Shown in pieces: positions 56,968-64,000 of a stretch of DNA of 64,000 nucleotides. Source of the stretch: Lutibacter litoralis (GTDB lineage Bacteria; Bacteroidota; Bacteroidia; Flavobacteriales; Flavobacteriaceae); the NCBI RefSeq assembly GCF_014646675.1, contig NZ_BMNS01000001.1:153766-217765 (forward strand). Direction: 5' to 3'. The notes under the pieces were generated by a model. It saw only the letters and a program-made list of their open reading frames with translations, searched no databases and was not told where the DNA came from. Position 1 is the stretch's first letter, and every line of letters starts with the position of its first letter. The translations under genes were made by a program, and so were the position numbers.

Positions 56968-59900
56968 ATGAATAAACTCAAAGCTGCAAATTTGCCATTA
57001 AATAACAACTCCAAATCAAGTACTGGTAACTACTTTTCATTTTTTGAATATGCCCCTGTAGCCTTGATAATACAAGATTTTACGGAAGCTAAAAAATTCA
57101 TTAATTCAGTAATTAAAAAAAACAACACTACCTTAGAAGCATGCGTTCAAAGCAATCCGAAAATAATTTCTAAACTAATTTCACTGATTACTATAAAAGA
57201 TGTAAACGCAAAGGCAGTTGAATTATATAATGCTAAAAACAAAAAAGATTTAATTGAAAATATACATAAGGTTTTTACCGATAAATCTAACAAAGAGTTT
57301 CGTAAATTAATAATAGCAATTTTATGCGGTGTAAAAGAAACAGAAATTGAATCTGTTAACAAAACTATAGATGGTAAAGAGTTTGATGTACTTAGTAAAC
57401 TTAATTTAATTGAAGATTCTAATGGGGAATTTAATAATGTTATAGTATCAATTGAAGACATTACCAAAAAGATAGCAGGGCGAAAAGCTTTAATAAATAG
57501 TGAAAATAGGTATAAAGAATCTGAGATTATTGCTAAAATAGGAAGTTGGTTTTACGATTTAAAAACTAAAGAAGTTGAATGTACAGATGAACTATTTAGA
57601 ATAATTGAAACAACACCAAACAAAAAAACATTAAGCATCGATTTTTTACTTCAATTTGTGCATCCAAATGATAAGCAAAAAGTTATTAATTTCAATTTAA
57701 AAAAATTAATAAAAGATTCAAATAAAGATTTAAGGTATCGGATTATAACTAAAAAAGGATTCATTAAATATATTCTTGAAAAAAGAACTGTAATTTTTGA
57801 AAATAATAAAGTTTCAAGAATTATTGGAATAGCACAAGATATTACTGAAAATGTAATTTTTGAACAAAAACTAAATACCACAAAAAATCTACTATCCAAT
57901 ACAATATCCAGTATTAAAGATGGATTTGTAATTTTAGATAAAAATTCTAATTACCTATATACCAACAATCAAGCCGCTAAATTACTTGGTAAATCGGCTA
58001 TTGATCTTATTGGGAAAAATATTTGGAGTGAATTTCCAGAAAAAGAAGGCGATATTTTTTATGACGAATACCAGCGCGCATTAAAAACAAAAAAACCAGT
58101 AAATTTTGAAAACTATTTTGCCCCCTGGAATAAATGGTTTGAAAATAGAATTATTCCATCTAAAAATGAAATGCTAATTATTTTTCAGGAAATTACTGAT
58201 AAAAAAATATCTGAAAATAAAATAAAAGAAGCCTATAATATTATAAATAAAAGTCCTTCAATTGCAATATTATGTAAAAATGAATTCAATTTTCCTGTAT
58301 TATTTGCTTCTGAAAATTCTGAAAATTTATTTGGCTATACACAAGATGACTTTTTAACTGGAAAATTAAATGTACATGAGTTGGTTTATTCAAAAGACTT
58401 AGAAGCAATTCGGTCTGTATTATTTAAAAAAATAAAGCAAAAAAAAGTAAAAGGATTTAAATCAAAACCCTTTAGAATTGTTACAAAACAAGCAATAATT
58501 AAATGGATTGAAGCAAGGTTCGATTTTACCAAAGATGCGAACAAAAATGTTACTCATATTCAAGCAATTGTAGAAGATATTACTGATAAAAAAAGAACCG
58601 AAGATTTATTTTATGAAAGTAATCAAAGATTGCAAAATCAATTTGACAATACTCCTTTAGCTTCAATTATTTGGGATGTAAACTTTAAAGTAATTAAATG
58701 GAATAACTCCGCCGAAAGAATTTTTGAATTTACAGCAAAGGAAGCAGTTGGAAAGCACATAAAGGACTTAATTCTTCCTAAAAATGCACATTCAGAAATA
58801 GATGAAATTTGGGGAGATTTACTAAAACAAAAAGGTGGATATCGAAATACCAATAAAAATATTACAAAAAGCGGTAAAGAAATTATATGTAATTGGTATA
58901 ATGTAACCTTAAAAAATAGCGAAGGCCATGTAACTGGTGTAGCATCTTTAGGGAATGATATTACAGAAATCATAAATTCGAAAAAATTGTTAGAAAAGTC
59001 CGAGAAAAAATATCGAGACATTTTCGAGAAATCAATAGATGCTGTATTAATTATTAAAAACGGTGTTTTTACAGATTGTAATGAAGCTACGTTAAAAATA
59101 TTTGGACATCCTAATAAAGAATCTTTAATAAAATTACACCCCTCAGAAGTTTCTCCGCTAGAACAACCAGATGGCGAAAATTCATTTCATAAAGCTGAAG
59201 AATTAATGAAAATTGCTTTAGATAACGGAAGTTCAAGGTTTAGGTGGTATCATAAAACAAAAAAAGGACGCGTTTTCCCAGCCGAAGTTTCATTAACTAA
59301 AATTGAAGAAGGTGATAATAAAATAAGAATTCACGCAGTTGTTAGAGATATTACAGAAAGAGTAAAAAAAGAAGAATTAGAAGATGTTTTATACAATATT
59401 TCAAAAGCAGCTTTAACCTTAGATGATTTTAATGAGTTTAGTACGTTTATAAAAAATCAATTACACAAAATTATAGATACTACTAACTTCTATATTGCAC
59501 TATATCAAAAAGAGAATGATTTAATAACCTTGCCTTTTGTTGTAGATGAGAAAGATAATACTGAAGTCTTTTCGGTGCAAAATTCTTTAACAGGCTATGT
59601 TATAAAAAATGCAAAACCATTATTAGTCAACACTAAAAATCACCATAACCTAATTAAAAAAGGTATTGTTGATTTAATTGGTGAACCTACAAAAATATGG
59701 GCAGGTGCACCGCTAAAATCTCAAACCGAAGTATTTGGTGCTATAGTTGTACAAAGTTATAACGATCCAGAAGCTTACAACTTAAATGATTTGCAATTAT
59801 TAGAGTTTGTTGCAAATCAAATTAGTATAGCCATTCAAAAAAGTAATGCCGCAAAAGATTTAAAAGAAGCACTTGTAAAAGCACAAGAATCAGACAAATT

Positions 59901-61011
59901 AAAATCCGCTTTTTTAGCAAATATGAGCCATGAAATTAGAACTCCTATGAATGGTATAATTGGTTTCTCTGAATTATTCTCAAATTCAAATTTACCAGAA
60001 AATGTCCGAAAAGAATATGCTAAAATTGTAATAAATAGTAGTAAAAAATTACTCTCTATTGTAAATGATATTTTAGATATTTCAAAAATTGAAGCCGGTG
60101 CTGTTCAACTAAGTTTTAATACTGTAAATTTAAATAATTTAGTAGATAGCCTTCACGCATTCTATAATCCAATTGCTCAAAAAAACAATCTGATTTTAAC
60201 CTGCAAAAAAGGATTAGCAGATAATGATAGTTTTATTAAAATAGATAAAACCAAATTACATCAAATTCTAACAAATTTATTATCAAACGCATTTAAATTT
60301 ACAGATGAAGGAAGTGTAGAAATTGGTTACCAAATTATAAATAATGAACTACAATTTCATGTAAAAGATACTGGAATTGGAATCGATTCTAAATTACGTG
60401 ATTCAATTTTTGATAGATTTATTCAAGGAGATTTAGATTTAAATAAACAAAAAAAAGGTACTGGTTTAGGATTGGCAATATCCAAAAAATTTGTTGAACT
60501 CTTTAATGGGAAAATATGGTTAGAGTCTAACAATAAAGGAACTACAGTATTTTTTACCATTCCATATAAAAAAGTTAAAAAACCCACAAGTAGTATGAAT
60601 ATAGAAAAAGATATCCCTATAATAAATACATTAAAAAACAAACATATTACTTTACTAGTAGCCGAAGATGAAGAGTACAATATGCTTTATATTAATGAGT
60701 TGTTTTCTAATTCTAAATATAAAATTATTGAAGCTCATAATGGTGCTGAGGCCATTGAATTAGCTTTAACAAACCCAGAAATTGATATGGTATTTATGGA
60801 TATAAAAATGCCTATAGTAAATGGAAACGAAGCGATGCTTCAAATTAAAGCCAAAAAACCTAATTTACCAATAATTGCACTTTCTGCGTATGCAATGGAG
60901 TCCGATATAGAAAATGCTTTAAGTAAGGGATTTAATGATTACCTTACCAAACCTATTGATAGAAAAAAAATATTTGAATTAATACAACGTTATACAAATC
61001 AAATAGTTTAG
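56968..61011 (+). CDS. Cytoplasmic hybrid histidine kinase with six PAS domains, GAF and receiver
   Basis: 1347 residues, no signal or membrane segment. I count six PAS-like units: about 25-165, 180-300, 305-420, 425-540, 550-670 and 680-805, most ending in a DIT-type linker (VEDITDKK, VRDITERV). A GAF domain follows at about 810-970. The phospho-acceptor is H988 in FLANMSHEIRTPMNGIIGF. The ATPase domain covers about 1090-1205 (NLLSNAFKFTDEG; VKDTGIGI; GTGLGLAISKKF). The receiver covers about 1225-1345 with the phospho-acceptor D1278 in VFMDIKMP and a late K in YLTKPI. It probably senses small molecules, light or redox in the cytosol. No output domain is included; the sigma gene 17 bases downstream is the likely output. 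Confidence 0.93.
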   Translation: MNKLKAANLPLNNNSKSSTGNYFSFFEYAPVALIIQDFTEAKKFINSVIKKNNTTLEACVQSNPKIISKLISLITIKDVNAKAVELYNAKNKKDLIENIHKVFTDKSNKEFRKLIIAILCGVKETEIESVNKTIDGKEFDVLSKLNLIEDSNGEFNNVIVSIEDITKKIAGRKALINSENRYKESEIIAKIGSWFYDLKTKEVECTDELFRIIETTPNKKTLSIDFLLQFVHPNDKQKVINFNLKKLIKDSNKDLRYRIITKKGFIKYILEKRTVIFENNKVSRIIGIAQDITENVIFEQKLNTTKNLLSNTISSIKDGFVILDKNSNYLYTNNQAAKLLGKSAIDLIGKNIWSEFPEKEGDIFYDEYQRALKTKKPVNFENYFAPWNKWFENRIIPSKNEMLIIFQEITDKKISENKIKEAYNIINKSPSIAILCKNEFNFPVLFASENSENLFGYTQDDFLTGKLNVHELVYSKDLEAIRSVLFKKIKQKKVKGFKSKPFRIVTKQAIIKWIEARFDFTKDANKNVTHIQAIVEDITDKKRTEDLFYESNQRLQNQFDNTPLASIIWDVNFKVIKWNNSAERIFEFTAKEAVGKHIKDLILPKNAHSEIDEIWGDLLKQKGGYRNTNKNITKSGKEIICNWYNVTLKNSEGHVTGVASLGNDITEIINSKKLLEKSEKKYRDIFEKSIDAVLIIKNGVFTDCNEATLKIFGHPNKESLIKLHPSEVSPLEQPDGENSFHKAEELMKIALDNGSSRFRWYHKTKKGRVFPAEVSLTKIEEGDNKIRIHAVVRDITERVKKEELEDVLYNISKAALTLDDFNEFSTFIKNQLHKIIDTTNFYIALYQKENDLITLPFVVDEKDNTEVFSVQNSLTGYVIKNAKPLLVNTKNHHNLIKKGIVDLIGEPTKIWAGAPLKSQTEVFGAIVVQSYNDPEAYNLNDLQLLEFVANQISIAIQKSNAAKDLKEALVKAQESDKLKSAFLANMSHEIRTPMNGIIGFSELFSNSNLPENVRKEYAKIVINSSKKLLSIVNDILDISKIEAGAVQLSFNTVNLNNLVDSLHAFYNPIAQKNNLILTCKKGLADNDSFIKIDKTKLHQILTNLLSNAFKFTDEGSVEIGYQIINNELQFHVKDTGIGIDSKLRDSIFDRFIQGDLDLNKQKKGTGLGLAISKKFVELFNGKIWLESNNKGTTVFFTIPYKKVKKPTSSMNIEKDIPIINTLKNKHITLLVAEDEEYNMLYINELFSNSKYKIIEAHNGAEAIELALTNPEIDMVFMDIKMPIVNGNEAMLQIKAKKPNLPIIALSAYAMESDIENALSKGFNDYLTKPIDRKKIFELIQRYTNQIV

Positions 61012-61028
61012 CTTTAAGTTTAAATAAA

Positions 61029-61595
61029 ATGGCTGTTAAAAAACATACTTTAAACCCCGAAAAATGGGTGCCTCTTTATGCAGACTACCTGTTTAACTAT
61101 ACTATTAGTCGAATTAACAACCACGATCAAGCTAAAGACCTTGTACAAGACACATTTTTTGCAGCATTAAACGCAAAAGATAATTTTCAAGGAAAAGCAA
61201 GTGAACGCACCTGGCTAATATCAATATTAAAAAGAAAAATTATTGATTATTATCGAAAAATAAACTCCGCAAAAGGTAAAGCTGAAGTAAAAATGAATTT
61301 TTATTCAGATGGAGAACTTGAAGGCGACTGGATTGAAGAAAGAGTTCCAACAGATTGGAATGCTGAAATAGAAAAAAATATAGAAAACAAAGAATTAACA
61401 ATTGCCTTAGAAAATTGTATTAATAGCTTACCCGAAAAATATGCTATGGTTTTTAGAATGAAAACAATACAACAATTTGAAACTGAAGAAATATGTAAGG
61501 AATTAGAAATAACCTCGTCAAATCTTTGGGTAATTATTCATAGAGCACGCACTCAATTGAGAAAATGTATGGAAGATAATTGGTTTAAAAAATAA
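61029..61595 (+). CDS. RNA polymerase sigma factor, ECF type
   Basis: 188 residues. Region 2 covers about 12-75 (YADYLFNYTISRINNHDQAKDLVQDTFFAALNAK; key part DQAKDLVQDTFF) and ends in the -10 recognition part SERTWLISILKRKIIDYYRK. Region 4 covers about 125-185 (INSLPEKYAMVFRMKTI; helix-turn-helix TEEICKELEITSSNLWVIIHRARTQLRKCM, key part SNLWVIIHRAR). It would redirect RNA polymerase to a stress or surface regulon. It follows the hybrid kinase by 17 bases and precedes a small zinc-type protein by 12 bases, so the three are one operon. Confidence 0.94.
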   Translation: MAVKKHTLNPEKWVPLYADYLFNYTISRINNHDQAKDLVQDTFFAALNAKDNFQGKASERTWLISILKRKIIDYYRKINSAKGKAEVKMNFYSDGELEGDWIEERVPTDWNAEIEKNIENKELTIALENCINSLPEKYAMVFRMKTIQQFETEEICKELEITSSNLWVIIHRARTQLRKCMEDNWFKK

Positions 61596-61607
61596 CAATC
61601 CTATTAA

Positions 61608-61856
61608 ATGAAATTAACTTGCAATCAGGCCACAACAATTTGCGATAAGAGCCAATATAAAGAAGCCTCTTTTTTGGAATTATTAAAGTTAAATTTACAT
61701 CTTTTTTTATGCAAAAAATGTGGAAAATACGTTAAACAAAATAGCATATTGTCTAAATGTTATAAAAAGAAACGCACAATCGACTGTACTAAAAATCAAT
61801 GTTTATGCGATGAAGAAAAAAGAACCATGGAAAATAACTTAAAAGAAAAACTATAG
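61608..61856 (+). CDS. Small HxxxCxxC protein, probable soluble zinc anti-sigma factor
   Basis: 82 residues with eight Cys. HLFLCKKC gives H31-xxx-C35-xx-C38, the zinc-anti-sigma (ZAS) motif. Its place 12 bases after an ECF sigma gene supports an anti-sigma role. Unlike most ZAS proteins it has no membrane segment, and the C-terminal half adds four Cys (KCYKK, CTKNQCLC). C5 and C12 also flank the N-terminal helix. A redox- or zinc-sensitive soluble switch is plausible. Homologues of this size in flavobacteria are sometimes labelled glycine dehydrogenase, which the sequence does not support. Confidence 0.8.
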   Translation: MKLTCNQATTICDKSQYKEASFLELLKLNLHLFLCKKCGKYVKQNSILSKCYKKKRTIDCTKNQCLCDEEKRTMENNLKEKL

Positions 61857-61886
61857 TACCACAACTTAATTAAATTAGTAAAACGG

Positions 61887-64000
61887 CTATTTTACTAAGG
61901 CAAGTTGAATGCGTTTCCTAGCAATATCTATTTCCAAAACCTTTACTATTATTTGTTGGTTTAATGCAACAATCGAATTAACATCACTTACAAATTTATC
62001 CGATAGGTTTGAAACATGAATCAAGCCACTTTCTTTAATTCCAATATCTACAAAACATCCGAAATTGGTAATATTATTTACAATTCCAGGTAATAATTGA
62101 CCTTCATGTAAGTCAGAAATAGTTCTAATATTTTGATTGAAAGTAAATACTTTTGCAGTTTCACGAGGATCTAGCCCTGGTTTTTCTAATTCACCAATAA
62201 TATCTTTTAAAGTAGGAAGGCCAACTTTTTTTGTACAATATTTTTCTAATTTTATTTTTTGAAGTAACTCCTTATTTCCAATTAAATTAGCAACAGTACA
62301 ACCTTCATCCTTTGCCATTTTTTCAACAACTACGTAACTTTCTGGATGTACCGCTGAATTATCTAAAGGATTTTTAGCATTTTTAATTCTCAGAAAACCT
62401 GCACCTTGTTCAAAAGCTTTGTTTCCTAAACGAGCTACTTTTTTAATATCGTTTCTAGATGTAAATGCGCCGTGTTCATCTCTATATTTAACAATATTTT
62501 CGGCCAATTTTGGTCCAATACCCGAAACGTAACTTAATAAAGAAACACTTGCTGTATTTATATTTACACCAATAGAATTTACACAACTTTCTACAACAGT
62601 ATCTAACGAACTTTTTAATTTAACTTGATCAACATCGTGCTGATATTGTCCTACTCCAATAGATTTTGCATCAATCTTAACCAATTCAGCCAACGGATCT
62701 GCCAATCTTCTACCAATTGAAACCGAACCACGCACTGTAACATCGTAATTTGGAAACTCATCTCTTGCAATTTTAGAAGCCGAATAAATACTTGCACCTG
62801 CTTCACTCACAACAAAAACTTCTACATCTTTATTAAATCGCATTTTACGAATCAATTGTTCTGTTTCACGTGATGCAGTTCCGTTTCCTATCGCAATTGC
62901 TTCTATTTTATAAGCATCAACTAACGAATTTATTTTTTTCATTGCACCCAAAGAATCATTTTTTGGTGCGTGTGGATATATAGTTTCGTTATATTCTAAA
63001 CCACCTTGTGCATTTAAACAAACTACTTTACAACCAGTTCTAAAACCAGGATCTATAGCTAAAATAGTTTTTTCGCCTAATGGCGCTGCTAATAATAATT
63101 GCTTTAAATTTTTAGCAAAAACTTTAATAGCACTTGCATCTGCTTTTTCTTTTGAAGCATTTAATATTTCATTGGATAATGCAGGAAATAACAAACGTTT
63201 ATAAGCATCTTGAATTGCCAATTTAATTTGAGAAGAACAATTGTTGTTGGATCGAATAATGCTGGCTTCAATTTTTGACAATGCTCGTTCGTTATCAATT
63301 TCAATTTTTATACGAATAAACCCTTCTTTTTCGGCTCTTAGAATTGCTAATAATCGATGTGAAGGAATTCGATTTAAAGATTCATTCCATTCAAAATAAT
63401 CTCTAAATTTTTGAGCTTTTTCATCTTTTTCTTTTGTTTTTACCACTGTGGAATTTATAGTGGCAAAACGTTCTAATTGATATCGAATATTAATTCGAAC
63501 ATCAGTACGTTCATTTATCCATTCAGCAATAATAAATCGAGCTCCCGCTAAAGCATCCTCCTCCGTCTCAATAGCATTATTTTTATATTTAGAGGCTATA
63601 GAATGGATATCAGTAGCATTCTGACTCATAATAATCTTTGCCAACGGTTCCAATCCGTTTTTACGCGCAGTTTCAGCCTTTGTCTTGCGTTTTTTCTTGT
63701 AAGGAAGGTAAATATCTTCTAAAACCGTTAAGTCTGTTGTAGCCTCAATTTTTTGTTTTAATTCGGCTGTTAGAACATCTTGCTCTTCTAATGCTTTTAA
63801 AATTGTTATTTTTCGCTTTTCAAGTTCTTCAAACTGCATTTTATAGGTTACAATAGCACCAATTTCAACTTCATCTAAATTCCCTGTTAATTCTTTTCTA
63901 TAACGAGAAATAAAAGGAATAGTACAATCTTCATTTAATAATTGAATCGTGTTTTCTATTCCTTTTGAAGGAAGATTTGTTTTGTTTTGTATGAAGTTTA
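61887..64000 (-). CDS. tex: Tex-like RNA-binding transcription accessory protein, N-terminus cut by window edge
   Basis: The coding frame stays open from 61887 to the right edge: beyond the Met at 63839 it continues upstream with IQLLNEDCTIPFISRYRKELTGNLDEVEIGAI (key part PFISRYRKE), the standard Tex N-terminus, so that Met is internal. Only about 20-25 residues should be missing. Domains: Tex N-terminal helical part, YqgF-like RNase H fold (LAIDPGFRTGCKVV), helix-hairpin-helix pairs (LLSYVSGIGPKLAENIVKYRDEHG), and a C-terminal S1 RNA-binding domain (LPGIVNNITNFGCFVDIGI; SGLIHVSNLSDKFV). Tex binds RNA and affects transcription and ribosome function; the detailed role is unclear. It converges on the zinc anti-sigma-like gene with a 30-base gap. 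Confidence 0.96.
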   Translation of the reverse strand, partial: NFIQNKTNLPSKGIENTIQLLNEDCTIPFISRYRKELTGNLDEVEIGAIVTYKMQFEELEKRKITILKALEEQDVLTAELKQKIEATTDLTVLEDIYLPYKKKRKTKAETARKNGLEPLAKIIMSQNATDIHSIASKYKNNAIETEEDALAGARFIIAEWINERTDVRINIRYQLERFATINSTVVKTKEKDEKAQKFRDYFEWNESLNRIPSHRLLAILRAEKEGFIRIKIEIDNERALSKIEASIIRSNNNCSSQIKLAIQDAYKRLLFPALSNEILNASKEKADASAIKVFAKNLKQLLLAAPLGEKTILAIDPGFRTGCKVVCLNAQGGLEYNETIYPHAPKNDSLGAMKKINSLVDAYKIEAIAIGNGTASRETEQLIRKMRFNKDVEVFVVSEAGASIYSASKIARDEFPNYDVTVRGSVSIGRRLADPLAELVKIDAKSIGVGQYQHDVDQVKLKSSLDTVVESCVNSIGVNINTASVSLLSYVSGIGPKLAENIVKYRDEHGAFTSRNDIKKVARLGNKAFEQGAGFLRIKNAKNPLDNSAVHPESYVVVEKMAKDEGCTVANLIGNKELLQKIKLEKYCTKKVGLPTLKDIIGELEKPGLDPRETAKVFTFNQNIRTISDLHEGQLLPGIVNNITNFGCFVDIGIKESGLIHVSNLSDKFVSDVNSIVALNQQIIVKVLEIDIARKRIQLALVK

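Noticed and set aside
63837-63839. Met codon at 63839 as the tex start
   Set aside because: The reading frame continues upstream with the conserved Tex N-terminus (PFISRYRKE), so this Met is internal.

Overview
The window is AT-rich chromosomal DNA from a member of the Bacteroidota, almost certainly the family Flavobacteriaceae (a marine Lutibacter/Polaribacter-like genus is a guess). The evidence is the type IX secretion hardware (a PorP/SprF protein beside a giant protein with a gliding-motility C-terminal domain), the IPExxxVDY protein between rnc and pyk, DUF4369/TlpA thioredoxin proteins, lipoproteins with a Cys soon after the signal peptide, the lack of Shine-Dalgarno sequences, and repeated matches to the Bacteroidota promoter (TTG, about 17-22 bases, TAnnTTTG). 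There is no IS element, phage, CRISPR array or rRNA. One tRNA-Cys is present. Both window ends cut a gene: a subtilase at the left and tex at the right.

Layout. 1-8.2 kb: subtilase lipoprotein (cut), metallo-beta-lactamase-fold hydrolase, tRNA-Cys, folB, glnS, yraN, two TlpA-like thioredoxin proteins, a CvpA protein. 8.3-19.4 kb: a minus-strand type IX secretion cassette of a 2820-residue repeat protein, PorP/SprF and a PD40-OmpA protein. 19.6-24.7 kb: a serine hydrolase and an iron-uptake pair (TonB-dependent receptor, PepSY membrane protein). 24.8-31.9 kb: a TetR-controlled efflux operon (TolC, HlyD, two ATPases, two permeases). 31.9-36.2 kb: YdjM-like hydrolase, lone sufS, M43 protease, small lipoprotein. 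36.2-41.8 kb: rnhA and purN, then acpP-fabF-rnc-IPExxxVDY-pyk. 41.8-47.4 kb: DUF2891 lipoprotein, M28 peptidase, alkaline phosphatase, Zn-ribbon protein. 47.4-53.7 kb: repeat-rich intergenic DNA, a small ssb, a 964-residue Ala-rich lipoprotein with an outer-membrane barrel partner, TM2 protein. 53.7-55.9 kb: broken glyoxalase, 2-hydroxyacid dehydrogenase, panB. 56.1-64 kb: a short histidine kinase, a six-PAS hybrid kinase, an ECF sigma factor with a small HxxxCxxC protein that looks like its anti-sigma factor, and tex.

How the parts connect. The iron theme recurs: a 15-bp inverted repeat of the Fur/PerR type (7-1-7) lies in front of both the TonB receptor and sufS. Envelope functions dominate the rest: type IX secretion, efflux, surface lipoproteins and periplasmic redox proteins. 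The parts most worth following are the shared inverted repeat, the kinase/sigma/soluble zinc anti-sigma cluster, the orphan Ala-rich lipoprotein with its barrel, a perfect 33-copy heptanucleotide array in front of ssb, and recent in-frame duplications inside the giant secreted protein.
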